A stretch of 64,000 nucleotides of DNA from Polytrichum commune (taxonomy: Eukaryota > Streptophyta > Polytrichopsida > Polytrichales > Polytrichaceae), in assembly GCA_950295325.1 (NCBI GenBank), contig OX485803.1, forward strand, positions 19,778,001-19,842,000, written 5' to 3'. The translations under genes were made by a program, and so were the position numbers. This document shows positions 1-11,133 of this stretch, piece after piece. The notes beneath the pieces are model-generated. The model saw only the letters and a program-made list of their open reading frames with translations. It was not told the DNA's origin and made no database searches. The stretch's first letter is position 1. Every line of letters starts with the position of its first letter.

Positions 1-139
1 GTGGGAAATCTTTATGTCAGAGTAGATGTCCAAAGACATATCCTGCCGACAAGGTGTATGTCACGCAGAACATCATTGAGGACGTCAACATGAAGAACGA
101 CTTAGCCCAGCGTTATTAACAAAATGCCCTGTATGAATT

Positions 140-1934
140 TTAGCATAGGGTCTTGGTCGATGTTACCTGCTCCGGGTTGGCAATGTCTTTGGGCACATCC
201 GCAATGCCCTCAACCTCGGGCTGCCCTTCGTTGACCTCCTCCACGGCACACATATGCACATCCTCTGATTCGGGCTCTGCTACGTCCTCAGTTGCTTGTG
301 GATCAATAGATTTTTTACCCTCTTCGTCTAGGATATCCTCAATGATGGACTCTATAACGGTGTCATCGCTGTTGTGGACTCCTTCGTTGTTTGTGGCAGC
401 CTCGGTCGCAGCGTCTTCGGCGACGTCACAGGGAACATGAACCTCAGACGCCAATCACGTGTCCGCAACGGCCAAGGCGGTCACTAGTGCGGCGGGGACG
501 GGATGATGTGGCAACGTTGTGGGCTCTGCCATGGTGGACGTCAGAGTAGATGTATCCAAGATCTTCGCAGATGACGAAGGTTCTGTAATGTCCTCACCTA
601 CATTCGCGTGCTTCTTGCCTTGATTATGAAGAATCAAGTGCATCATATCCTCCAGGCGTTTATGGGACGCCGTCACGTTCTCCCCGAGGCGTGTGACGCT
701 GCCCTCCAGCTCTGACACACGAGTGCGCACCTCATCTATCTCGCGGCCATGATCTGGTTTCACCCTGCGTTTTTCCTCCTATAGGCGTTGGTATTCTTTG
801 GCGACTTCTGCGTTGACCTCAGCATCATACGGTGGCCGGCCTTTCAACATCGTCTGCAAAAACCGCAACTTTTATTTTTGATTACACGTGACAAAAAAGG
901 CTTGACTAGAACATGTGAACGCACCAAGTGCCACCAGAAGGCCAACCTCACATGAATGTATGCTCCAATGAATTCAAAAATTAAATGAACATCTTCCACT
1001 TCAAGCAAACACTACGCTGAGTCAGACGCAGCTCATCAAAAATGACGTCGTTCTTGATGGATGAGGTTACATATATGGACACAATTGATGTCAACACCAA
1101 CATCTGCTTCAACAAAACCTCGTTGGTTACTTACCAATCGTGACACGACTTCCCTTTCAATTGCTTTCATCTGAGCTGTGGTCGACCCTTTCCCTTTTGA
1201 GATAGTTCGCATGTGGTCAGACTTTACCTGCGCAGCCTCGGTACCGCGCATAGATACTAGTGTCTTCCAGTGCTCTGCATCCACGTCAGCTGGTTTGGCG
1301 GCATTGTTGTCAATAAGCTGATTTAGTCTCCAACGAGTGTTGATGAGGACCTTTGTGATGATTGGCCGTATCCACTTCTCGCAGATTTTGTCGCTATGCC
1401 CGCACAGCTGCCATTATGGTGTGCAAAGGATACCAACAACATCTCATTCTTAGAAACAATGATTGCTCATGCAGAAAGAGGGATTAAAATACAAACGCAT
1501 TGCCGTCACGGTGGATGTTCCAAGCGACGTCTTCGTGTCCCTGCACATGTTCCTAGCGATGACGGTCTGGACACAGATCTGAAGGACCAGCGTTAATGTT
1601 TAAAGAGACATGAGCCCAAGTACTTTGGCATAAATCATGTGCTACGCTTACCTGTGTACAAGCGGCGGAATAACCGCTTTCTCTCATGCCGTGGTTGGCC
1701 TTCCCACCCCGTCGTGGGATCCAAATCCTTGGCATACTTCTTGATATCGCTGGCGAGTACGGCCTTCATTGAGCCAAAAGGTTGTCCCTGTGCGTCCAGT
1801 TCCACTCGTTTCTTCATGCCCGTGCTCCTTGCTCCTTTTCGTGATGGTTTCCGCTGCGAGGTTTCCACCGCATCACTATTGCCTCCCTCAGAGTCTTCTG
1901 TGTCCGAATGTGTTGCGTAGCTTCGGCTGCACAC
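140..1934 (-). pseudogene. CACTA accessory ORF (plant transposase Ptta/En/Spm type), broken
   Basis: Exon pieces read on the minus strand. A first piece near 1934-1650 has the phrase LDAQGQPFGSMKAVLASDI followed by KDLDPTTGWEGQP, the style of the PF03004 accessory proteins of CACTA elements; it ends at a good donor (ACAG then GTAAGC). A second piece (about 1350-1130) contains NTRWRLNQLIDNN and KTLVSMRGTEAAQVKSDHM. A third (about 850-140) has YDAEVNAEVAKEYQ, then a heptad-like coiled coil (ELEGSVTRLGENV, KRLEDMMHLIL) and an acidic tail. A stop at about 454 separates coiled coil and tail. Such proteins are thought to bind CACTA subterminal repeats; function here is inferred from family. Divergent orientation to the transposase fits CACTA layout. 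Confidence 0.6.
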
Positions 1935-2405
1935 ACCACATTCCCTGGATCATTACATCCTATCTGTGTGTAGATGATGTCTGAGATAGCGCCAGGGCAG
2001 CAACATACATTCAGGTGTTTTCCTTAGTCACCGACGATGGCGTTACCAAACGCCCCCTACCCAGTTGGACATCAACATAGACATCCTCGCGTCCATGCTG
2101 TCAAGTGTTGGACTTGTTTGTGACTCACTTAAACCAGCACGTGAACCCTACCCAGTTTACCCAAATCACTCATCCCTGGATCATTCGCTCTGCCTGCAAC
2201 GAACCTACACTACACGAAAACGTGAAGGTAGCCAACTGAAAACCAAGTAAACTCTGTTGGAAGTAAGAGGAAACATCGCCTGCAAAGCCAGATGCGTATG
2301 ACGGAAGGACATCCACAACGACGTCTGACGAGGTTTATGATGTTCTTGTTGGACATGGTACCCGGAGGTCTTTGAGGAGTTGGCGTTCACTGCGTTGGCT
2401 TTACA

Positions 2406-4644
2406 TTGATGGTACATGTCATGTGTCTTGTGCAGCATCTGCTAGAACGGCACATCCTCGATGTCATGCATTGTGAGAAAAATTTGTGCGAGAACATATT
2501 GAAGACTCTCTTGGGCATGAATGATAGTCCCGGAAGCAGGGTAGATGCTGAGGACATGGGCATCCGCCAAGAGATATGGTTGCAACCCCCCCCGGCGAGA
2601 ACGTGATGGGTACTATATGCCGCATCCTCCCTATGTATTCAGGGCAAATGAACGCACACAATTTGTGGGAATCGTCTCCAACATTCGGACACCCACAAAC
2701 TACGTTGGTAGCATTCACAAGCGACTTGCGGATGGCAAATTGCAGTACATGAAAACACACGATTACCACGTTCTGATGCAGCAGGCAAGCTTTCTCAAAT
2801 TCTAGTACGCCATCCTGTATCAATGCGGCTTAGTTGTGAAGGCAGACAACACTTGACGTCGTCCATGACGTCATACAAACGTGGTTGAGGTGAGGTCGTC
2901 CATGTAGACGTTCATCGGACAGTGCTCCAACAGCGATGCATGCTTATCGCTGTGTTTTGGGTGATGTCTGTCAGGAGGAGACACAATGTCAATCTGAACT
3001 ACAATGTGATGCATGATGCAGATTTTACCTTTGGCTATACGGAACGTACTAGACGAAAGCGTGCGCGTTGCTATAATTAAAATGAGCAGAGTTTTCCAAA
3101 GACTTTGCGCCAAAGAGGTGAGGGAAGGAGACGCATAGATTATGATGTTGGACGTGGTGATGGCGACGTGTGTCTTGGAGAAAGAGTTTCCTCCGACATT
3201 TATGAACGTTATGACGCATCTTCCCGTGCATTTGGTGGAGCAATTGTTTACGTGCGGTCCAGTGCACTGTCGGTGGATGTATCCAATAGAACGATACATG
3301 AAAACATTGAAGGACTATGTGAGAACACTTGCACATCCGGAGGGCAGCATAGCGGAAGGTTATCAAATGGATGACACGCTAGGTTTTTGCACCGAGTACA
3401 TGCATCAGTACAGAGGATCAACACATCGGGTATGGGATGTTGAAGAAGACGCAATCATGAATGATGAGATTCTTCGTTGCAACGCACAACAAAAGCGGAA
3501 GATGTCCGATGAGTTCCGCGAGTATGCACATGCATTTGTTTTGGACAACGCCTCTTCCTTGGAGACTCACCGAGAATGAGTGGAACCCCTGAACATGTGT
3601 CCATGCCTCCATGTTTTATATTCCCTGGCATGCTTTGGTCACCCTGAGGATGTGTTGGAGACGGTGTCCCTTGTGACACCGGTATTGACAGAGACCGTTG
3701 CATCTGATATACAAGTTGATGTGCAATTTTGTTACGTGTTCATTTTTATTGCTTATGAGGTGGAAACACAATCGCAATAACTTGACACTTGGTTATTTGT
3801 AGGGAATACATGGCGGCTAGTAGAGCGCTGGAAAGAGAGGGAGGAATTTCGGCGCATGTTTCGCCGCCGCCATCCTTCCGTGGCAGTGCGCTACCCTTCG
3901 GAACTGCAGGATCTACCACGTTTTGCATCATGGCTAACGTCGCGACTGACTTTTCAACGCCAGGCAGGCGAACATGTCGACGATGATGTCCTCCAGTACG
4001 CGCAACCTCCCGAACGATATGCTATCTCACACCGGAAAATGTATGCATTTGGCATGCACTTCCGGGTCCGTAGAGCTGAGGGCGGCCTCGTCACGCGTGA
4101 TTCATGTGTTGTGGCCTCTTTCACACGGCAAGTACCGTGGGGCTTGCGAAATGGGGAACCCATAGAGACAACCGAGGAGTATGTGGGTTACATTGAGGAG
4201 ATTTTAGAGTTGGACTATAGAAACCATTGCACGACTGTGCTAGTATGCGATTGGGTCCGCACAAGCCAGGATTCTCGACATCCAAACATCGAACGGGATC
4301 GGTATGGCTTCACTGTTGCCAACTTCAACCGCATGGATGGCAAAGTGCACTCAAATTCTTTTGCATTTCCATTGCATTGTCAACAAGTCTTCTTTTCCAA
4401 CGACCCGACGAGGCCAGGATGGAAGGTTGTATGTCGAATGGACGTGAGGGGTAGACGGGGAAAACTACAAATCAACCACCCTATGCCAAACATAATAGAT
4501 GTGGGAAACGACACTGACTTCTTGGGTTTACAGCCACAGCTGGAAAACGTGGAGCCCACTAGGGAGCCTGCAACAGACGGCGGGGTGTACATCCCAGCAG
4601 CAGCAGACGATCGTGGGCCAAAAGACCATGAAGAAACACAGTGA
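2406..4644 (+). pseudogene. TNP2-type CACTA transposase with DUF4218 and DUF4216 parts, frameshifted
   Basis: Three homologous blocks on the plus strand. At 2406-2606 is the TNP2 signature around RHILDVMHCEKNLCENIL and EDMGIRQEIW; the frame then breaks at a C-run (2586-2594) and resumes in another frame (RERDGYYMPHPPYVF, DGKLQYMKTHDYHVLMQQ to about 2790). At 3142-3579 is a DUF4218-like block (LEKEFPPTFMNVMTHLPVHL, RWMYPIERYMKTLKDYV). At 3856-4644 is a DUF4216-like block (FGMHFRVRRAEGG, GYIEEILELDY, DRYGFTVANFN, VFFSNDPTRPGWKVV). The upstream DDE part is missing or unreadable in this window. The 2810-3140 stretch may be an intron or decayed coding DNA. It would mobilise CACTA ends by cut and paste; this copy cannot make a complete protein. 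Confidence 0.8.
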
Positions 4645-5505
4645 AATGGCGACGACCCAAAGCACCTGAAGCAACGTCATAGCGCACGTGGCATCCAATG
4701 TACTGAAGAGTGTCACAACGCATGTCATGCAGGACAGGAACCCAATGTCAAAGCTGACGTCTACTCATGCGTCCACAGAAATGTCCACTACAGTTGACTG
4801 ATCAACGATGTACCAACAGATGACAATATGTTTCGCGCATTATTTTCAGCATGAGCGGGTGTTCATTTCACTATGTAATGTGGCCATGAGCCTCTGGATA
4901 AGAGCAAGAAAAGTTCCACGCATGTATTTTCGGGATTTTATGATGAATAAAGTGCCACATTTTTCAATGATTGGAAGATTCTTCGTGTATTTGAATTTAA
5001 ATTATAGGCCGCAAGCTCAAATGAACACATGAAAAGCTTATAAAATTAAAAACAATGTACGCCTACAATGTCGGTACTGCCACAAACACAAAAGGGAGTC
5101 GTGCCCTTCATGTCTTACATTGTTTACCGAAGATGTGGACATTATGGCAAAGACATAAAGACACTATAAACCTCAAAAGTCTTTGTTCTCTTGTTCACAA
5201 TCAGAAAATATTTCAATGGGTACGGGGATAATATGAAGCTAGCAAATCACCATATTCAGCGATTATGCGGACTTTATGTGGCATTCCCTAAATTGTTTAG
5301 GAAGAAGTTCCATTCCCATAGCTAACCGCACGTAGCTGCCCATTCCCCTACATTTTTTTTCCCGAGCAGCTCTGTAAGTCTGCCCATCGCGACCAGTGTG
5401 ACTATACATGCACAGAGGCTGACCTGTGGGGATGACGTGGCGTGCTTATGTTTCTCGCACACGTTGCCGGAGAACGTCTACATGATTGAAATGACATCCA
5501 ACAAA
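4645..5505. other. CACTA interior without recognisable gene
   Basis: AT-rich sequence downstream of the transposase. It includes AATAAA-like signals near 4947 but no open frame with recognisable content. Probably 3' untranslated and subterminal DNA of the CACTA element. Confidence 0.4.
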
Positions 5506-5510
5506 ACATG

Positions 5511-7254
5511 TGTGAGCCCAAAAGGGTGCCCACATTTAGTCTTGGACCCTTGAAACGTTAGTTGATGCACTTTGAAGTAGCATGTTACTTCACAAAAATA
5601 TAAAAAGAGTGAAATGTTAGTCTTAGAAGTACCATGTTGTAAGAGGCTAGGATGTGAGTTGTTATTTTACCTTCGGAAGGATTTGAGTGAATGAGGATAG
5701 GTAAGGAGAACTTGGATTGAGTAGTTAGTGAGTAGGCTAGTACAAATGGATGGAGACAACCAAAGTGACTCAAGAGGCAAGTGCATTCGAATTGGGATGA
5801 ATGGAGGATCACATGGAGCGCACAAGTGGACCACCTCATCATGGCCACTTAATGGGGAAGGCCCAAGGAAGAATGCAAGGTGGAGGATAAGCAAATTCTC
5901 AAAGCACCAATCAAATCACGAGTTAAGCATCGTGGTTTGAATTAAGTGGTGAGCGACGATTTGGGAAAGTAAGGGGAGAAAGTTATGGCGGCGGAAAGCG
6001 AAGGAGGCTAAGTTTGGGTTGAAGCATCCCAAGTTTGGTAAAGTGTGGTAGGTAGAAAGCCAAGGCTAGTTAAATGTTCGAATTAGGATCCTTGTTGATC
6101 ATTTGAGGGAGGAAGGCTTAGAAGATAGGATTGGCGCCTACTAAGTAGGAGGAAATCTCAAGGGCTTATCGTGAGCCTTGAGGGTGCTCACCCCCTCAAG
6201 CTTACTATATAATCCCTCATTCTTCCCTCACTCATCCTCTTTTTCCTTTGTGCTCCAAGGCACCCCACGAGTTATAAGTGTGGGTGTGGGAAGCCATATT
6301 GGAGCACATGTGTGTGCTTAGTTTTTAGTTTGAGAGCCAAGGCTTGTTAGCCTTGAAGAGGGCTTGACCTCTTGGTAGAATTAGTGTTGACGTGAAGGAT
6401 TTTAAAGTTAATTCATGATTCCAATTTGTGGTACTTAAAGTTCATGTTTTGAATACACGTGGTTGCAAGTTCCATGTTTAAGAGTTGAGCACTTGATGTT
6501 GTGATGAGTGCAAAAATATACTTGTGTGGATTAGTTAGTCTTAGTGAAGTTAGGAAATTCTCTCTCCCCCTCTCCTCTCTAGGATTTTAGGATTTTAGGA
6601 TTAGAGAAGAATTGTGTGATTAGAAAGGGGTTGTTAGTAGAATTAGGGAAATTAGGTAGGAAGATTAGTTAAGGGCTTGAATAATTAGTGAGGTAGTTGG
6701 GGATTACAACTACAAAGTTGTGGGTTCATGAAGGAGCTGGGTTTGTTTAGTTAGAAAGAAAAGAGCTGGGTTTATGAAGGACCTGGGTTTGTTTAGTTAG
6801 AAGCTAAGGAGCTGGGTTCATGAAGGAGCTGGGTTTATGAAGGAGCTAGGTTTATGTAATTAGAAAATAAAGAGATGGGGTCATGAAGGAGCTTAGTAGA
6901 TAGCCTACCTAATTAGCTCATAGACAAGTAGTTAGTTACATTATGCTAGTTAGTGTTATGTGTGGCTTTCACAAGTAAATGTATTTGAGATTGACTATAG
7001 AGAATAGTGTTTTTTTTAACACTTGCATCCTCTCTTTAAAAATAAACCACGTGCACAAATTAATGGAGAATGTGGAGCACTCTCGCGATGGCAAGACAAA
7101 GGAAGCAAAGACCAAAGTTAAATCCAAGACCACTTGAAGGGTGAACCTTGCACTATGGACTCATCCAAGTCCAAATCCAATACCGCGGAGGAATGTGAGC
7201 CCAAACCCACTACTCGGACTACGGACGCTTAAGGGTGGGGGGTTTGGCCTCACA
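5511..7254 (-). repeat. Solo LTR (1744 bp), same superfamily as the 30-kb element, nested in CACTA
   Basis: Starts TGTGAGCCCAAAAGGGTG and ends GGTTTGGCCTCACA, the inverse of the LTR ends at 25092 and 53854 (TGTGAGGCC... and ...GGGCTCACA). It is flanked by a perfect 5-bp target duplication ACATG (5506-5510 and 7255-7259). No internal region or second LTR follows, so it is a solo LTR in minus orientation. It is older than the LTRs of the 30-kb element because only the ends and short blocks still match. Confidence 0.88.
6716..6900. repeat. Degenerate short tandem repeat in the solo LTR
   Basis: Repeated phrases of the type GGGTT(C/T)ATGAAGGAGCTGG and TTTGTTTAGTTAGAA recur about six times, with variants, inside the LTR. 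Confidence 0.7.
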
Positions 7255-7433
7255 ACATGCCCATCCTTCACAACATCTACATGTCGTGAATAATTATGTT
7301 ACATGTTTCCCGCAACATCCATTTAAATTTACAATACTGAGCGCGTTTTTTGCCGGACACAATGACATCTGTGAAAACAAAACCCGTTTACCTAAAACGA
7401 CCCCAAAAACGCAAGTTTCTTATAGTGACATTG

Positions 7434-7453
7434 CCACGGGTGAACACCCGTGG
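7434..7453. repeat. A palindrome next to the CACTA insertion
   Basis: Arm CACGGGTG, AA centre, arm CACCCGTG, extended by flanking CATTG/CAATG-like inverted bases. The CACTA end is only 6 bp away. The equivalent site in copy 2 is 50643-50663. Confidence 0.9.
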
Positions 7454-7696
7454 GACAATGCCAGACGTTCACTGTGGTTGGAAATAGTCGGGTATTCTCT
7501 AACACCGCAGTGTCGCAAAGTAGTAGAATCCCAGTGAGATACATTCATGACCATGACATGTTTGCATGAAGAAAATCCACAAAACCAAAATAAGTTTCAA
7601 ATGAAGTTGAAAGGCAACAAAGTTTCAGATCCACTTATTTCAAATACAATGTACCAATAGTGCAAATGTGCACTATAGGCGGCCCCAATAGGGAAT

Positions 7697-8479
7697 CTAC
7701 ATTGACATCTGAGCCTCTGGAACCATACGGGCAGAAATCAGTATTTTATGTCTAGCTAATGATTGCTTATAAATCTGAGAGCTTGGCAGCTCTAGATTGA
7801 AGGGTCCCTGTCCTGATGGATAAAGGTTGCTCCCCACAAAATCTGGCACATACTGTTGAGAACTCAAGAGCCTTTGCAGGTAACTATGCAGAGTATCCAA
7901 GCTTTGGGTTGACATAAATGGGGGAGGGTTAATGTAGCTCCCAGGAGGGTTTGGGATGCATTTGTAAGGGGAGTCATCAACAAGTAATGTAGTTCTATGA
8001 CTGGGTTGCTTCGTATGCGGTATTGGATGCGTCCGGCTCTACTCAAAAAATGCGCACAGATCTTTCATGAAGAAGCTTGAATCAACATTCATAGGACTAG
8101 GAAGAATTTATCCTCTCTCATCCTTCAGAGTGTGACACAATTCTTGCTTAAACACATACTCTGGATGTCTACAACCATTGAAGAAGTGCCGGACAATTGG
8201 CTGAAGATTCTTCATAAGCTTTGACGACTAGATGACAACATGGAAGTTTGCAAGAACAAAACGCAGAAAGCGTCCCAGTCCTCTCCTAGGTATGAGGGCA
8301 CTATATGGGAGAAAGAGTGGAGCCAACTCCCTAGTTATCTGAGGGCTATGTTGTGATTCAAGAGTCTTCCTGGTGTTGACATTGTCGTACTTTGTTGACC
8401 TCACCAGGATCCCGTTCACATCCAGCACTAACCATATCTTCTCTCTCCGATGGACAACAGTGGTTGGAGAGGTGAAGAT
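7697..8479 (-). pseudogene. FCP1-like HAD phosphatase exon of A copy 1
   Basis: After a good acceptor (GTCATCGCCAG) the frame reads IFTSPTTVVHRREKIW then LVLDVNGILV, the HAD motif I of the plant FCP1-like (NLI-interacting-factor) family. Motif II-like FHVVIWSSKLMK and motif III-like TTLLVDDSPYKC follow in copy 2; here the frame breaks near 8230 and 8040 so that the domain is in pieces. The canonical DxD is DxN in both A and B genes: the nucleophile Asp is kept and the second Asp is Asn, as I recall for plant relatives with DLNG motifs. Activity of such proteins is not assured. Confidence 0.75.
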
Positions 8480-8739
8480 CTGGCGATGACAAAATTGAAA
8501 GTCATTGTAAAGGATTTCTATCTAAGGAAACAGTAGATTCTACATGATTTTTATCGAATGAAACGACACGTTGGGTAGACATGAGTATGCAAGATAAAAG
8601 AATGCCTGCACATTTATTGATTAGTTTTGCGAGCTCGGGTAGAATATCGTACTGAAGGTGGTATTCCGGCAGTAGCTGTATGACCTGTAACCACATGCAC
8701 ACACGACTTATGAGATCCACACGCTCAAACCCATATTCT

Positions 8740-8761
8740 CCCACGGGTGAACACCCGTGGG
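8740..8761. repeat. A palindrome, intact, in intron 5 of A copy 1
   Basis: Perfect 10-nt arms (CCCACGGGTG and its complement) around AA. Equivalent to 49336-49357 in copy 2. Confidence 0.95.
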
Positions 8762-8840
8762 CACAATATCAAAAATCCTTTATATAAATATTACTCGAGA
8801 GATAACAAATTGTATGGAAATTAAAAAGTATAAACAGGTG

Positions 8841-8857
8841 GTCCCACGGGTGGGACC
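8841..8857. repeat. Collapsed A palindrome
   Basis: Reads GGTCCCACGGGTGGGACC-like, whereas copy 2 (49233-49254) has the full palindrome with identical outer flanks. The inner bases around the centre are missing, as expected from hairpin-mediated deletion, or else this is a pre-expansion state. Confidence 0.8.
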
Positions 8858-8888
8858 AATTGCATTCAAATAACACTATATATGATAC

Positions 8889-8979
8889 CTTGAGCTTGGC
8901 TTAGGGGGGGATCCCCATCATGTGCAGGGTCGTCATGAGAACTCGGTGGAATGACATTCCGTTCTGCCGCAACCAACAC
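8889..8979 (-). pseudogene. Short proline/aspartate exon 5 of A copy 1
   Basis: Bounded by acceptor TTTGCAACAG and donor AAG then GTATCATA, in phase 0 with exon 4. It encodes VLVAAERDVIPPSSHDD followed by a GDPPLSQAQ-like end. In copy 2 the acceptor AG is mutated to AT at 49107. Confidence 0.6.
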
Positions 8980-9064
8980 CTGTTGCAAAGACACTTTTAG
9001 AAATCTTGACGACTTTGCTTCCAAGATGAACACAATATTGAATTGGGAAGGGAGTATGTATTAC

Positions 9065-10826
9065 CATTTCGGACGATGCCGGTTGACCCTCAGCAAAACG
9101 ATCGACATGAGGGCTTGAGGACTCCGCAACTGCAACATTGACTTCCCTCCTTGGAGACTCTGGCACTCCACTAATGTCAATGATCTCCAACATCGAGTCC
9201 ACAACACTACCGGCTTGAACGGCCGAGGACCCCGCGAATTGACCTCGTTCTTCACGATGTTTGGGAGCTTCGAATGTTGTCCATCTCTTTCTCATTTTTT
9301 TTAATGCAGCGGCATGAAGAATATGTTTCACCTTCACTGCTTCACAAAACGCTGGTGTGGAGAGATAAGCGAACATCTTGTGATAGTCGTACGACTTGTA
9401 CAAATGCGCAAGATTCAATCGCACGTTCTCGGGCACATCTACCAAATATTTGTCCACAAATGGGGCAAAATGCACCTTGTCCTTCCCATCCGATTCCTTG
9501 CCCATGTCAGGTCTCCCAGCAAACACCGGGTGAGGGTCATTAACAAAGTTGAGTTTCACTCTGTTGTACCCGGGCTTCCCATAATCTTCATCTTCGGAAT
9601 CATCTGTCATGTAGTCAGCAAACGTCCCCCGAACCCGATGTGGAACTCGATCTCTCACCTTCACCCTCACGTCTAGTTCTACGCATCTTTCGGGCACATC
9701 GTCATCACTATCCAAGCATATGACTTCGGTTCGAATAACCTCCTCTGCTTCATTGGATGGTGCCATTACAGTAGGCTCTTCTGCAACCACAACATTAGGG
9801 GAATCACGGTTTTGATCGCCCATGGCCTAGCACCTCGAGAACGGCAACGGCAACGTCCTCCACAGGTGAGATGACGTTCAAATCTGTGTTTGTCCCTTCA
9901 ACATGCACAGCTTCAGACATGATTGCATCCCGCGGAACATCCTCCACATCCGCTACTTGGCCAGATTCAACCTTGCGATAAAGACCAGAATGCTCCATTG
10001 CCTCCGAAGACTGCGAGTGATCTCCAACTCTAGGGGGACGTAGAGATGACCTTCCCCTTCGAGGAGCTTTCATTTTCTTCCTTGCAGTCGGTTTTGCTCC
10101 AGACCTTGCAGCAGGATTAGCTAACTGCGGACGCTCATCCTCCTTAGATTCTTCCGTAGGTTGAACATCTAGTTCTTGACTTCGTCTAGATGTATCAAAG
10201 GGTACAAACCCGCGGCCGGGTGTAGATGGGATCCCAAACGAGAAAGATCCCACAGGGTGATGGACATTGTGCTTGGCTTGTGGACGACCAACTTCCTCTA
10301 AGTTGGAAGCATCCTCTTGCCGCTCCTCCTCACCCTCCCCCTCCCCCACGGGTGAACACCCGTGGGGAACCTACTCCGGGGACATGGCCTCCGCAGACGC
10401 CTCCGCCATGGCCGACGCCTTGAAATTGAAGGCCTCCTCCTCCTCCTCTGCCATGGCCTCTGCCAGTGCATCGTCCATGACCACCTCCTCTTCCTCTTCC
10501 TCTTCCTCTTCGTCGGCCTCTTCCTCTTCCTCTGCAGACTCCCCTAGGACAGCAACTAGGTCATCTTCCTCCTCCACGTCTTCCTCCTCCTCCTCTTCCT
10601 CTTCTACCTCCTCTTCATGTGTGTCATTCGCACGCTTTCTTCCAATCTTGCGCTCAATGATGGAATCCACATCGATATGCCCTTCTTCCTCTTCTATATC
10701 CTGGGCAGCGACTTTTCCTTCTTCATTCCACCTTTGTATGCTCCAGTCAACTGCGGAAACCATTTTCGTCTTTGCCACCTCTAGCATCTCTACCGGCACA
10801 ATATTCACCACCTTCATACCCAAGGC
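9065..10826 (-). pseudogene. Acidic exon 4 of A copy 1
   Basis: Starts after TTTTTGCAG with ALGMKVVNIVPVEMLEVAK, followed by a very long Glu-rich run (about 10440-10620), then a Ser/Pro/Lys-rich part and a folded-looking C-terminal block (KLNFVNDPHPVFAGRPDMG, LVDVPENVRLNLAHLYKSYD). Ends at donor ATG then GTAAT. A TAG at about 10371 precedes an in-exon palindrome (10344-10367) and a 1-nt insertion near 9815 shifts the frame. Copy 2 is open through the same stretch. The acidic block suggests a flexible or chromatin/histone-binding linker, which is inference from composition only. Confidence 0.7.
10344..10367. repeat. A palindrome inside coding exon 4, copy 1
   Basis: Arms extended to CCCCACGGGTG around AA. 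In copy 2 (47726-47749) it is read in frame as PHGCSPVG on the coding strand. Confidence 0.93.
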
Positions 10827-11004
10827 CTGCAAAAACCAAGGAATGAGAAAAAAACTTCTCAATCAAATTAGTCTATATCCAAAAGCGAAAAGAAAATCAA
10901 TAAACCAATAGTCCCAACTTGTTGATTGTCAACCAACTAATTGTCAGGAAAGCTATCAAGCAGGTGGCTATCAACCAGGTGGATATAAAGCACATGGATG
11001 TCTA

Positions 11005-11030
11005 GGCCCACGGGTGTTCACCCGTGGGCC
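11005..11030. repeat. A palindrome in intron 3, copy 1
   Basis: Arms extended to GGCCCACGGGTG around TT. The equivalent in copy 2 is 47045-47070. Confidence 0.95.
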
Positions 11031-11133
11031 TCCCAACCTGGTTTATGGTTAGATTATCCAATACACCATCCAAACCAATGATAATACTCGGAAATTCAAG
11101 AACCACTTAGGGGAAAAGATGCTCATTACTTAC

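Larger units (their letters stand above)
1..7427. mobile_element. CACTA (En/Spm) DNA transposon, right part, decayed
   Basis: The right end is visible: read on the minus strand the element starts CACTATAAGAAAC at 7427, a classic CACTA-type terminus. Copy 2 of the neighbouring A gene (50643-50680) shows the empty site, and homology between the two copies stops exactly here. The putative 3-bp target duplication next to the end is ACA (7428-7430). Inside lie two divergent CACTA genes: an accessory protein on the minus strand and a TNP2-type transposase on the plus strand, both broken. The left end is outside the window. A solo LTR (5511-7254) is nested near the right end. The boundary is certain on the right and unknown on the left. 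Confidence 0.8.

Noticed and set aside
10267-10911. Serine-rich protein on the plus strand (also 47164-47667 minus)
   Set aside because: It is the antisense of the Glu-rich acidic exon of family A; GAG/GAA runs read backwards give Ser codons.
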